Shown in pieces: positions 54,420 to 63,980 of a stretch of DNA of 64,000 nt (the first letter of the stretch is position 1; the number at the start of each line of letters is the position of its first letter). The stretch is from Chryseobacterium sp. ZHDP1 (lineage in GTDB: Bacteria; Bacteroidota; Bacteroidia; Flavobacteriales; Weeksellaceae): NCBI RefSeq assembly GCF_018603435.1, contig NZ_CP075682.1:1054001-1118000 (forward strand), written 5' to 3'. The notes under the pieces were generated by a model. It searched no databases. It was given only the letters and a program-made list of their open reading frames with translations, and was not told the DNA's origin. The translations under genes were made by a program, and so were the position numbers.

Positions 54420-57400
54420 ATGGGTGAGAATATAGTTAATGCACCTATAAATGTTGGAGGAAATTCCATTGTAGGCAACAATAATAGTATAAATCAATTT
54501 ATTAATGGTTTAGAAATGTTGATTCAGGAATATAAAGATCAATTAACAAAAATCTCTACTTTACTTTCTGAATTTAAGCCTAAAACTGCTTTAAGCCTAT
54601 TACAAGAATTAGAAAACAGGATTATTGATAAAAATATAGACCAAAAAGATACTTTAAAAGCAAAAATATTATACTTAAAAGGTTTATGTAAGTCAGAAAT
54701 TCAAACATTTACAAAAGAAAACTCTGCAATGGATTTTGTAAATGCGTATAATTTAAACAAAAGTGACAATAATTTTAGGGATAGAGCATGTTTCGAGTAT
54801 CTTAATCTATCCGAAGATGAAAAAGCAAAGGCATTAGCTGATGAAATTTTAAAAATAGAAGAATTTAATATTTCAGCATGGTATGTGAAATGTCTACTTT
54901 TAGATGATTTTTCTGAAATTCCTTATATTTTACCTAAAATTTTAAAAGACAATAACGATTTTTCAAGTTCGTTAATAATCAAAGTAATTCAATCCGAAGG
55001 AATCAGGTCTTACGATGATTTAAAAAAGTATGGGCTTGAATATAAGTTTAATATTAATGAATTTACGGAAGTAACTTTTGCAAATAAAATCAAATGGATA
55101 GTAAATATTAATTTGCTTCTTGATAGATTTTTTAATGAATTTCCCATAAGGTATATTTCAGGAAATACTTTTATTACAGAGAGAAATCCGAGTATAGATA
55201 ATGCTTTGAATTTGCTTGACAAGTTCATTTCTACATTAACTACGACAGAATTATCAGATTCCCTAACATTATATGAATTTCATTATCATTATTTAAAATA
55301 TTTGATTGAAAATAATGATGAAGATTTAAAAATGATTCAGATAAAATATAAAAATCTGCAAACAACTCATTGGTCATATACTTTATCGATTTGTCAAGTC
55401 TTAAATCATAAAGGTAGATTTGACAATTCTTTAGAAATTTTAGATGATTATTCAAAAAAAACAAATGAACATGCTAATCAATATTATCTTTTTAAAGCAA
55501 TTGTTCTGGATGCTTTACAAAAACCCGAAGGTGTAGAAGAAATGTTCATGGAGTATCTAAGTTTAAAACAAATTTTGGACGATACTTCAGTCTTACATAT
55601 TTTTTCGACATTTTTTAATATTCAAAAAAAATACTGTGATAAAGAATTGTTTCTGAGGGAGCATACTGAAATGATGAAAATGCAATATACATCCGTAGAC
55701 CTTAAAAAACTTGTTGATGTTACATTGAAAATTAATTTTTTAGGAGAAAAGACAGATGATGTTATACAACAATTAAAGGAAATTGAAAGTAAAAGCCTAG
55801 AATTATCAGAATGTAAAGTGTTTGTTGCGAGAAATTTTGCAGAGTTAGGATTAAGGTCTGAAGCTATAGAATTCTTAGAAAGTTTTGTTGATAGAAAAAA
55901 GATTTCAGATGAGTTGAGATTGTACATCCAGTTTTTAATAAATCAGCTTTATGATAAAGATGATAGCGAAAGAAGATATGAAGAGTTACTCGAACTATTA
56001 AAATTTTGGCGAGAAAAAAGTGAATATGTTGATGAAGAGTTTCTACGAATAGAACATAATCTATATGGGTGTATTAATGATATTGATAATTTATCAACTA
56101 TAGATGAACTTTTATATCAATACTTTCCTAATAAAGAGGAGTATATTTATCATTACATATTAACTCTGGAAAAAAAGAAAGACTTTGATAAAATAATTGA
56201 AATTATTAAAGATAAAGCATCTTTTGAAAATGAAATATTTGGAGTAAATATTTGTATTGTTTTATTGAGAAATCAAATAAATACTCCTAAAGCTTTTGCC
56301 TTATTATATGGTTTGGCTCAAAATAAAAATAACATAATTGCTAGAAGAGCTTATTTTACCCATACATTGGTATTGGAGGGCTTTTTGAAAAAATTTGAAG
56401 AGGTTAGAGTTAATAATTGGGTTGTATATAATATCGACGATACAACACATATTATAAAAATAATTAAAGAGGATGGGTTGCATGGTAAATTTATTGGGCG
56501 TAAAGTTGGAGAAAAGTTTATTGAAACTTCTACGATGTCCAGAGTCAATAAAAATATAGAAATTATTGAAATATATAATGATGCAATGAGATTATTCAGA
56601 GAAATTTCTGAAGAAGCTCATAATCCTTTAAATGAACTTGGCTTTGAATCACTTAACCTCCCAAAAGAGAAAGGGAATTTAGAAGAGTTTTTGAAAAATC
56701 ATTTAGGAGCTCGTGGTAGTGAAGAAAAAAAATTCAGAGAATCTCAGTTAAATGATTATTATAATAGTCGAATTGGCTTTTCGGAAATTACACGTTCAGT
56801 CTTTGATGGAGATTTTATTGATGCATATAACTATTTGACTCATAATAAAGGACAATTCACAACAATTCCCAATTCTTTAATTAGTAATCATATCGCTGAT
56901 GAATATGGCTTAGATACTAGTGCAATTTTATTATTCTATTTTTTAGAAAAAGAACTTCAATTTAAATTTATTCACAAGTTTAAAATTACATACCAAACGA
57001 AAGAATATCTTGAAAAAGAAATTTTAGAGTTAAAAAATTCACCAGTTTCAAAATTATCAATGGATATTACTTTAGAAAAGGTAGAAAAATATATTTTTCC
57101 AGATGATATAAATGATAGGAAAATAGTTTTTTTAGAAAATGTTTTGGAATGGGTTAATGATAACTGTATTGTTGACAATGTTATTGAAAAACTAGAGTTG
57201 TATCCTAAGTTACAAGTAAATGAAAAAGATTTTAATTCTGATTTTATGAAAAATTTTGTTGATATTTTTTATATGTCAACAAGAGAGAAATTAAGGTTGA
57301 TAAGTAATGATACTTTTCTTTTTATTCATAAAAAAAGCAATAATATTTTTAATAATCAATTAAATCCCGAAAAATATCTAAAAACTTATTATTCAGATAA

Positions 57401-57797
57401 ATGTGATGAGATTTTTTACAGGCAACTATTAAAATGGAATTATTTAGGTATCGACATTAATTTGGCTGTTTTGAAAAATGAATTTTTTGATTTGTTGGCT
57501 GGTAAAGAAAATTATTATTCAAAAGCAGTAGAAAACTTGCAATTCTCAGTTTGTTCTAATCAACAAATTATTCACACATGCAGTAAATTTTTAAAAGAAA
57601 TTTATTTAATTATTTCTATGACTATTGAGAATAAAAATAGATATGCATTTGACCTTTTTGCTAATAATTTTAATCTGATGCCGACTGAAATAGTTAATTT
57701 ATATGAATCAGTTCTAAGAAAAGAATTTAAGCTATTGGGTGATTATTACGATAATGTCTTATCACAGTTTAAATTAGCTAAGAAACTATATAGTTAG
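54420..57797 (+). CDS. Large TPR / GreA-B C-terminal-like / PIN-like protein (gene 2 of two-gene system)
   Basis: A 1125-residue protein with no signal or membrane segment. Residues 1-25 carry the Gly/Asn motif shared with the preceding gene. Residues ~30-650 are helical repeats of TPR type (for example ALSLLQELENRI, AKILYLKGLCKSEI, SLEILDDYSKKTNEHANQYY). Residues ~660-710 (NWVVYNIDDTTHIIKIIKED, then GKFIGRKVGEKF) resemble the C-terminal domain of GreA/GreB. Residues ~828-970 resemble a PIN nuclease: Asp832 in GLDTSAILLFYFLE, an acidic helix at 863-870 and Asp964 in LRLISNDTFLF. A helical end follows. It looks like a sensor-scaffold joined to a ribonuclease, so a defence or stress effector is inferred. 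It is very AT-rich. Confidence 0.65.
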   Translation: MGENIVNAPINVGGNSIVGNNNSINQFINGLEMLIQEYKDQLTKISTLLSEFKPKTALSLLQELENRIIDKNIDQKDTLKAKILYLKGLCKSEIQTFTKENSAMDFVNAYNLNKSDNNFRDRACFEYLNLSEDEKAKALADEILKIEEFNISAWYVKCLLLDDFSEIPYILPKILKDNNDFSSSLIIKVIQSEGIRSYDDLKKYGLEYKFNINEFTEVTFANKIKWIVNINLLLDRFFNEFPIRYISGNTFITERNPSIDNALNLLDKFISTLTTTELSDSLTLYEFHYHYLKYLIENNDEDLKMIQIKYKNLQTTHWSYTLSICQVLNHKGRFDNSLEILDDYSKKTNEHANQYYLFKAIVLDALQKPEGVEEMFMEYLSLKQILDDTSVLHIFSTFFNIQKKYCDKELFLREHTEMMKMQYTSVDLKKLVDVTLKINFLGEKTDDVIQQLKEIESKSLELSECKVFVARNFAELGLRSEAIEFLESFVDRKKISDELRLYIQFLINQLYDKDDSERRYEELLELLKFWREKSEYVDEEFLRIEHNLYGCINDIDNLSTIDELLYQYFPNKEEYIYHYILTLEKKKDFDKIIEIIKDKASFENEIFGVNICIVLLRNQINTPKAFALLYGLAQNKNNIIARRAYFTHTLVLEGFLKKFEEVRVNNWVVYNIDDTTHIIKIIKEDGLHGKFIGRKVGEKFIETSTMSRVNKNIEIIEIYNDAMRLFREISEEAHNPLNELGFESLNLPKEKGNLEEFLKNHLGARGSEEKKFRESQLNDYYNSRIGFSEITRSVFDGDFIDAYNYLTHNKGQFTTIPNSLISNHIADEYGLDTSAILLFYFLEKELQFKFIHKFKITYQTKEYLEKEILELKNSPVSKLSMDITLEKVEKYIFPDDINDRKIVFLENVLEWVNDNCIVDNVIEKLELYPKLQVNEKDFNSDFMKNFVDIFYMSTREKLRLISNDTFLFIHKKSNNIFNNQLNPEKYLKTYYSDKCDEIFYRQLLKWNYLGIDINLAVLKNEFFDLLAGKENYYSKAVENLQFSVCSNQQIIHTCSKFLKEIYLIISMTIENKNRYAFDLFANNFNLMPTEIVNLYESVLRKEFKLLGDYYDNVLSQFKLAKKLYS

Positions 57798-57810
57798 AAA
57801 AACCGATAAA

Positions 57811-57848
57811 AATAAACCCTGATTGATAAGACACAGTCAGGGTTTATT
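57811..57848 (+). terminator. Rho-independent terminator of the two-gene system
   Basis: AATAAACCCTGA pairs with TCAGGGTTTATT around a fourteen-base loop, followed by GTCTTTTAT. It ends the 54030-57797 unit 14 bp after the stop codon. Confidence 0.75.
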
Positions 57849-58113
57849 GTCTTTTATATTATCTCTAAACCTTTTGGGGGCAACTTCGGAGCATAGTCAA
57901 TATATATATCGCATCAACCCATAAACTTGCTATAAGTGAGATGCTTTGACTATCAACAAGTCATTTCTATATTTATTGATCGTTGAAAAATGCCACAACC
58001 ACTATGAATAAAGGATTTATATAAAAACCTCGAAGATAATACCATAGTACTATAAATATTTATACCTTTAATTATTCTCTTATAATCAATATTAAATCAC
58101 TTTTTAGGGTTCT
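57849..58113. other. Convergent gap with no gene
   Basis: AT-rich spacer between the two-gene system and the leftward polymerase-like gene. Nothing recognised. Confidence 0.5.
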
Positions 58114-59628
58114 TTAGGCAGACTTATCTTTGATTATCCAGTCTTCTGATTCAAATTTTGGGTTCATATCCTGAGAATATTCCGAAAACAGTGATTCTGT
58201 TACATTTTGCATCGTGGGAAACCATTGTACTGTTGTACATATTGAATCATGTATCGTCCAAAGTGGCATTTCAGGATATTTTTCCGCCAGTTTTACAGTA
58301 ACAAAATCCAGAATACAATCAGATTCAATATGTTGCAATAATTTAGGGAAATTTTTATAAGAATCCTTATCCTCAAATTGTGTTTTGAAAAGTTCTATAC
58401 ATTTGCACAACATAGGCAAATGATTTTGAAAAATCTGATATTCTTTTGCAGGTCTTTTCAATGGAGTGTATAAAAGCTGTAACGTGAGTTTTTTCATCAA
58501 ATTTCTTTTACCTTTGAACTCTTTCATTTCCATATATTCAGTGTCTCTGTTATAAAAAGAAGATCTGTATATTTCGATTTTTTCACCATTTTCATCAATA
58601 ACTCTATGTGGTTTAATTTCGCTAAATACTTCATCTCCTAAGTATTCATAAAACATTCCTGATATTATTGATTTTTTTACATCTTGAAATTCTTCTTGAA
58701 ATTCCTGAGTGGCAATAATCTCCGATAAATCATTCATTAAGACAGCAGTTTTAGAATCATAAATCGACTGAATAATACCTTTTATTCTTTCATCATTATA
58801 CCTTTCTAGCAACAAAACCATAAAATAAGGTTGAGAATTTTTAATATCTAGACTTGCAATCATTTCACCCTCATAACTCAAAAAAGGTCTAAATGATTTT
58901 GGGAGATTAGTAAGATTAGTATGGATTCTATTATCAGAATTATCATCTCTCGTTGCTCTGAAAATCTGATTTTTCATCATTAAAGCACAATGCCAATAAT
59001 TATAAACATTTGCTATTATTGGATTGGGGGTGCTATAAACTGCGTCATATTTATTATAACAGAATTTATCTTCCATACTGGCAATTAGATTGTCAAAATC
59101 AATAATAAGTCCTTCATTTAACCATTTTGAAAGATGCGGACAATCGTTTGAAAAGTTTTCATCCAAAATTTTTTCGTTAAGTTTTTCATCTGAGATTTCA
59201 AAAATTGAAAAATCTAGACATTCATTACCTTCTGTTTTAATTGCAGAATAATTGAATCTGTAACCATTACTTGTATTAGTATAAGTTGAATAATTTATCT
59301 TTTGAATAATTTCAATATCAAGGAAATAATCAAAATACCGAGTATATTTGTAATATTTTTTCTCTAATAATCTTGAACTTAGCGGGACATACCCCCATTT
59401 GTAGATTTTATCTTTTTTGCGGGTGGGAATACTGATAATTAAACTTAAATAATACATTGCCAGTGCCAATTTAAACGTTTTGAAAGGTGGTTTTTTCTCA
59501 ACCATATCTACCAAATAATTATAAACTTTTGTGGGTAAAATAACCTTCCACCGAAACCCCTTATGATAAAAAGCTGTTGCGTTGATTCTATGGTTTGAAC
59601 TTTTGGTTTTGTATTGTTGTATTTTCAT
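58114..59628 (-). CDS. Diverged family-A DNA polymerase-like protein
   Basis: A 504-residue protein. The C-terminal half follows the family-A polymerase order. RIHTNLTNLPKSFRPFL (235-250) matches the RLSS-x3-NLQNIP-x-R region; motif A is SLDIKNSQPYF with Asp261; motif B is RNLMKKLTLQLLY with Arg375, Lys379, Leu383 (usually Phe) and Tyr387, spaced as in Pol I; motif C is TIHDSI with Asp461. No 3'-5' or 5'-3' exonuclease domain is seen; residues 1-230 are unassigned. It would be a DNA (or RNA) polymerase for the island's own replication or repair. It is the last gene of the leftward backbone module. Confidence 0.7.
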   Translation of the reverse strand: MKIQQYKTKSSNHRINATAFYHKGFRWKVILPTKVYNYLVDMVEKKPPFKTFKLALAMYYLSLIISIPTRKKDKIYKWGYVPLSSRLLEKKYYKYTRYFDYFLDIEIIQKINYSTYTNTSNGYRFNYSAIKTEGNECLDFSIFEISDEKLNEKILDENFSNDCPHLSKWLNEGLIIDFDNLIASMEDKFCYNKYDAVYSTPNPIIANVYNYWHCALMMKNQIFRATRDDNSDNRIHTNLTNLPKSFRPFLSYEGEMIASLDIKNSQPYFMVLLLERYNDERIKGIIQSIYDSKTAVLMNDLSEIIATQEFQEEFQDVKKSIISGMFYEYLGDEVFSEIKPHRVIDENGEKIEIYRSSFYNRDTEYMEMKEFKGKRNLMKKLTLQLLYTPLKRPAKEYQIFQNHLPMLCKCIELFKTQFEDKDSYKNFPKLLQHIESDCILDFVTVKLAEKYPEMPLWTIHDSICTTVQWFPTMQNVTESLFSEYSQDMNPKFESEDWIIKDKSA

Positions 59629-59796
59629 TGTTTTTTGTATAAAAAAGGCACAACATGGACTGTTACAGCAGTTTTACTGTGCCTTTGGTTAATGTTATAA
59701 AAAGATTTTAGTCGATTTTTTGGCGTGCGCAGGGTTATGCGGTGTAGTAGTAAAAAGATTCTGTGTTTCTCAGCCTTGTACCCGTGTGTATAAGGT

Positions 59797-60651
59797 TTAA
59801 TCCTCGATTATAAATACAGCATATTTAATATTAGGCTGTTGAGATACAATGTCTTTTACTTTGTCTTTATCTTTTGTCACTATAAAACATGCAACTTTAT
59901 TATCTCTCAAAAGATGGGTACCAGCGTTAATATCATTCACATATTGTAGCTCTTGAGGCTCTTGCGATTCTTGGGTTTCAGATTCAACTTGAGTTTCCTC
60001 CTGAAGCTCAGTTTTTATTGTTTTATCTAGTTCATTCTTTATAGATTTTTGAACCTGCTTATATGCAGAAGATATGCTTAAATCTTCTGTAATCATTTTT
60101 TGAATAATATCTTCCAAACCACTGCTGACAACTTTCTTATATCTGGCAACAGTTGTTCTGCCAACATTGGCGATTTTTGCTATTTCTAAAAGTGTATCAA
60201 CTGCTTTTTCAACATCATTACCCTTACCTGCTTTAACAAGATTATCTTTTGCAGCTTGTTGTATTTTTTCTTCATGTAAACATGCAAGTTGTATTTTATG
60301 TATTTGTGTAAGATTCCTTCTTTGACATTGATTTTTAACCATCCAAAACTGAATATCTAAAAGAGTTTCAAAATCTTCATTAATTTCTTTTGTAGGAATA
60401 TTTGATATTTTTAAATCTATACAGGCTTTTAATCTTACATGACCGTCAACAACTAGTTTAATTCCGTTTGCAGCTGTATAATATAGAATTGGATCGTTAA
60501 TTCCGTTTTTTTCAATATCTGCTTTTAATTGTTTAAAGCGATTTGCATCTGCAATAGTAAGATAAGATTGTAGCTCAGAAATTGTCTTTAAATCTTCATA
60601 GTTATAGCTAACATTGTAATTTTGACCGAATAATTGAATTGTGTTTGACAT
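59797..60651 (-). CDS. ParB-like partition/nuclease-domain protein
   Basis: A 284-residue protein, start at 60651 (MSNTIQLFGQNYNVSYNYED). Residues ~40-120 form a ParB N-terminal-like domain (VVDGHVRLKACIDLKISNIP in the position of GERRxRA; WMVKNQCQRRNLT as the NxxR-type box). A helical region with an HTH (IAKIANVGRTTVARYKKVVS) follows, then a Glu/Gln-rich linker (about 215-245) and a small final domain (CFIVTKDKDKVKDIVSQ). No ParA gene is near, so it may be a regulator or CTP-dependent clamp for the polymerase gene that follows. Confidence 0.75.
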   Translation of the reverse strand: MSNTIQLFGQNYNVSYNYEDLKTISELQSYLTIADANRFKQLKADIEKNGINDPILYYTAANGIKLVVDGHVRLKACIDLKISNIPTKEINEDFETLLDIQFWMVKNQCQRRNLTQIHKIQLACLHEEKIQQAAKDNLVKAGKGNDVEKAVDTLLEIAKIANVGRTTVARYKKVVSSGLEDIIQKMITEDLSISSAYKQVQKSIKNELDKTIKTELQEETQVESETQESQEPQELQYVNDINAGTHLLRDNKVACFIVTKDKDKVKDIVSQQPNIKYAVFIIED

Positions 60652-60784
60652 GATAATAAATATTTTAAATTTGACACAAAGAGATACCCACACAATACTC
60701 TAAGTGTGCTTTGATTAAACATTAAAAGCGTGGTAAATAGTTAAGAAATGTTGGGAAGTATAGAATTTCCCGATGTAGTTGTTT

Positions 60785-61060
60785 TTAAGAAACTTGTTTC
60801 AGTTTTGAAAATACTTCGTCTTTTGAGTAATACACTCTTTTGCCGATTTTGGTATTTTTCAATGTCCCGTCATTATTCCAATGAAATAATGTTGTCAAAC
60901 TTACATTTAAAAGTTTTGCAGTTTCTTCACGAGTATAAAACTCTTTTTCCTCTGAATGTACAGGGATAATTTTTTCTAATTCTTCCCTAACTAGTTTTTG
61001 AATAAATTGACCAAAAGATTCTATGTCTATTTGCATCAATTGGATTGCTGAATTTGTCAT
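60785..61060 (-). CDS. Excisionase-like helix-turn-helix protein
   Basis: A 91-residue protein, start at 61060 (MTNSAIQLMQIDIESFGQFI). The C-terminal half is an HTH_17/MerR-type domain: EFYTREETAKLLNVSLTTLF, then HWNNDGTLKNTKIGKRVYYS, as in excisionases (Xis) and phage-type regulators. It lies between the 492-aa gene and the ParB-like gene, and is the likely directionality factor or repressor of the island. Confidence 0.82.
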   Translation of the reverse strand: MTNSAIQLMQIDIESFGQFIQKLVREELEKIIPVHSEEKEFYTREETAKLLNVSLTTLFHWNNDGTLKNTKIGKRVYYSKDEVFSKLKQVS

Positions 61061-61178
61061 AATTTTTATTTCTTTAAGATTATGATGCAAAATTCCAAAT
61101 AGGGGAAACAGGGAAAAAATAGGGAAAACATTTTTTCGCTAACAGTACATAACTAGTTAATATTCAAAGATAAAAATT

Positions 61179-62657
61179 TCAATAAACTTTTAATTCTGGA
61201 ATTGGTTTCAACTTTTCCCTATCAATTCCTAATGAATATTCAATCTCTGATAAGAAAAGTTCTGTCTTTTTTAGAGTAAATGGATAATCTTTGTGCTCAG
61301 GATTATTAATATTACTATAATTTTTAAGGAATTGCTGTTTATTTTCCCTTTTGTTCTGAGAATTAAACTTAATTATAGGTTGAAATGAAACAATTGAATC
61401 AAATATGATCCCTTCAATCTCTGTAAAATAATCGAAAACGTGGAAAAAATAACAAATTCTAAAGAAGTAAATATCACGTTCTGTATTGAGGCTTTTTATA
61501 TCTAATGAATTGTATTTATTCTCTGATAAGATATTTAGAATAATATTTATTTCACGAGTGGTAAAGTTTTTTCTTTTTAGGTACTGTATGAAATTTTCTT
61601 TTTCCTTGATAAAATAAGTGAAATTTTCGCTTAAACTTTCTTCGTCTGAATCTTCATTCTCACCGTATAATTTAAAATTTAGATATTTTAACTTCATTCC
61701 ATATAAACAATGTTCATCGTCTAATTCTAAATAATTATATTGATAGATATTATTTAGATATGTAAACTGAAAAATACTTGAATCTTTTAGTATATTAAGA
61801 TAATTCCATAGAGTATCATAGAGTGTAACTACTGGTGTTACTTCTTCAAAAAAACCATCTAATTGTGGAGTATCAAATGAATGTTTATAACATAAAATTT
61901 CATTTTCAGATATTAGTGTTTCTAAGTATTTACTACTGGTTGAAACTTGATTAATTGTTGGTGAATTTGTAAGAGCATCTATTTCTCTTACAAAACGTCT
62001 CATTTTATTACTTGTTTTTTGTTCTAAAAAGAAAATTTGCGAAGCGTAATAGCTAATATATGTATTTGGGAATATATATCGTAAGGATAAAAAATCTTCA
62101 AAATCCTCTTTTAAATACGCTAGTTTAATTGTATAATTTTCTTCTTCTAAAAGGTCTCCTTGTTGGTTTTCATTATCATAAAAGCTATTTTCACTTATAA
62201 AATAATTGACTTCAAATAATATGTCTTCTATTTCTTCTGTTGTATAAAGATCTAGCAAGGTATTTACTTCATCAAAATCTACATAATCAAAATTCTCGCT
62301 GATTATCTCGTCTACATCTATAAAATGATCTAGGTATTCAAAATAATCTTTTATTATATCAGCACAGCCTTGTCTCTCGTGAAACAACGCTTTCCAATGG
62401 AATGTAAACATATCTTCTAATGAGTATCGGATAAGTTTTCTTTCATTTTCATCGGTAATATCAGGATAATATTTAGCAATATTATTTATAATATCTTCAT
62501 CAGAACAGTAATTTTCTACCTTGTTTACTACTCTATGATCTTGAAAAAAGAACCCACCAATTCCATGTACATTAGTAGGCGAATTTGACACAACGGCATA
62601 TACAATAAAATCAAGTGTTACTCCAGATTTTGTATTAACATCTGTATGTTTTTTCAT
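61179..62657 (-). CDS. Conserved-position hypothetical protein of the island
   Basis: A 492-residue acidic protein with no recognised domain or signal peptide. It is rich in Glu, Asp, Phe and Tyr (for example YFEYLDHFIDVDEIISENFD) and mostly helical. The sequence ends in EYSLGIDREKLKPIPELKVY. It starts 17 bp after the integrase stop, so the two are one transcript. I do not know the family. Placement between integrase and Xis-like gene suggests a part of the mobility or control module. Confidence 0.6.
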   Translation of the reverse strand: MKKHTDVNTKSGVTLDFIVYAVVSNSPTNVHGIGGFFFQDHRVVNKVENYCSDEDIINNIAKYYPDITDENERKLIRYSLEDMFTFHWKALFHERQGCADIIKDYFEYLDHFIDVDEIISENFDYVDFDEVNTLLDLYTTEEIEDILFEVNYFISENSFYDNENQQGDLLEEENYTIKLAYLKEDFEDFLSLRYIFPNTYISYYASQIFFLEQKTSNKMRRFVREIDALTNSPTINQVSTSSKYLETLISENEILCYKHSFDTPQLDGFFEEVTPVVTLYDTLWNYLNILKDSSIFQFTYLNNIYQYNYLELDDEHCLYGMKLKYLNFKLYGENEDSDEESLSENFTYFIKEKENFIQYLKRKNFTTREINIILNILSENKYNSLDIKSLNTERDIYFFRICYFFHVFDYFTEIEGIIFDSIVSFQPIIKFNSQNKRENKQQFLKNYSNINNPEHKDYPFTLKKTELFLSEIEYSLGIDREKLKPIPELKVY

Positions 62658-62674
62658 ATTAATATCCTAAACTA

Positions 62675-63943
62675 TTAAAAACCAATTCTAGCAAAGCTAT
62701 TTGCCGTTCGTACTGCCATTTCTTTTTCTGTTTTACCAATATACACTAAAAACTGCTTTTCAGTTGAATGACCTGTCATATACATAATATCTGCTGTAGG
62801 GATCAAGGTGTGAAAGTTAGTTGCGAAACTTCTTCTTCCGATATGGCTTGCTACAAGTTCGTATTTTGGATAATCTCCTAAAACTCCTCTTTTGGTTTTA
62901 TCTTCCAAGACCTGAGATTTAAGACCGTAAACAACTTCTGAGATTTTAGCATTTTTACACACAATTTTTATGTACTTGTTAAATTTGACATCAGAAATTT
63001 TTCTAGGAAACTCGCCATTTCTTTTATCCAATATTTTCTGTACTTCTTTAAGTAATGGAATTTGCATTAGCTTCCCCGTTTTTTCCTGTTTAAATTCTAT
63101 ATATTTTATGTCTCTATCCTCTACAATCATGGATTTTTCAAATCTCAAAAAATCACTTACCCTTTGACCTGTAAAACAGGCTATTATTAGCCAATCTCGT
63201 GCGTTGTCGAGGTAATCATGCGGTTGATTCGATTTTTTAATACTTTCTAATTCTTCAAAATTCAAATAAATATGTTTCGGTTTATCTTTCTTGAATTTAC
63301 TTAAACCCAGTTTCCAATCTTTTGTATGTGGATGTGTTTCAATATCATAATTACTTGCAAATTTCGAAATAACTTTAATATCACGCAATTTGCTATATAT
63401 AGTTTCGTGTTTGTAGTTAATATTCAAACAGTACTTCTCAAAATCATCCTTGAAATAATTATCCAAATTTTTAAATTCGATTATCGGAACTCTTTTATGA
63501 TAAGTACAATAGTCAATCAGCATTGTTTTAAGAACTTTGATTTTGTAATTTGTTCTTACTGCTATTGTATTTTTGTTGAGTTCTAAGTAAGTATCTATAA
63601 ATTCAATGAGATTCGATGAATATATAGTTTTTACTTTTGGTTTCAATATTTCGTCAAGACAAGATTGTAACCATATTTTATAATTTAAAATGCTGTTTTG
63701 GTCGGAATATTTTTGCAGTACATGTGATTCAATTTTAGAAAGCTTTGTATTAATTGATTCGGTGTCCGTATCAAACATTTTTTTTGAAGCTATTCTACAT
63801 TTACCATTTTTCCATTCATCAGGAAGACATTTTAATTCTGATAGTGCAAGTCTGACATCAAGATCCTTATCTCTAAGCCTAATGCAAATATTACTTGGTT
63901 TGTTCTTAACAGTACTTCTAAGAAAAAAAGATACTTTAGCCAT
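62675..63943 (-). CDS. Tyrosine site-specific integrase
   Basis: A 422-residue tyrosine recombinase, start at 63943 (MAKVSFFLRSTVKNKPSNIC, the Arm-DNA-binding domain common in Bacteroidetes integrases); the start at 63970 gives an odd extension. A core-binding helical domain (about 100-200) is followed by the catalytic domain: Arg in CFTGQRVSDFLRF, His-x2-Arg in ASHIGRRSFA, His in MTGHSTEKQFLVYIGKTE and the nucleophile Tyr in LVYIG. It should recombine attP with the tRNA-Arg gene. It is transcribed away from the nearer island end. Confidence 0.92.
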   Translation of the reverse strand: MAKVSFFLRSTVKNKPSNICIRLRDKDLDVRLALSELKCLPDEWKNGKCRIASKKMFDTDTESINTKLSKIESHVLQKYSDQNSILNYKIWLQSCLDEILKPKVKTIYSSNLIEFIDTYLELNKNTIAVRTNYKIKVLKTMLIDYCTYHKRVPIIEFKNLDNYFKDDFEKYCLNINYKHETIYSKLRDIKVISKFASNYDIETHPHTKDWKLGLSKFKKDKPKHIYLNFEELESIKKSNQPHDYLDNARDWLIIACFTGQRVSDFLRFEKSMIVEDRDIKYIEFKQEKTGKLMQIPLLKEVQKILDKRNGEFPRKISDVKFNKYIKIVCKNAKISEVVYGLKSQVLEDKTKRGVLGDYPKYELVASHIGRRSFATNFHTLIPTADIMYMTGHSTEKQFLVYIGKTEKEMAVRTANSFARIGF

Positions 63944-63980
63944 AAATTTATAAATTTTATAGTGTTGCAATTTACTAAAT

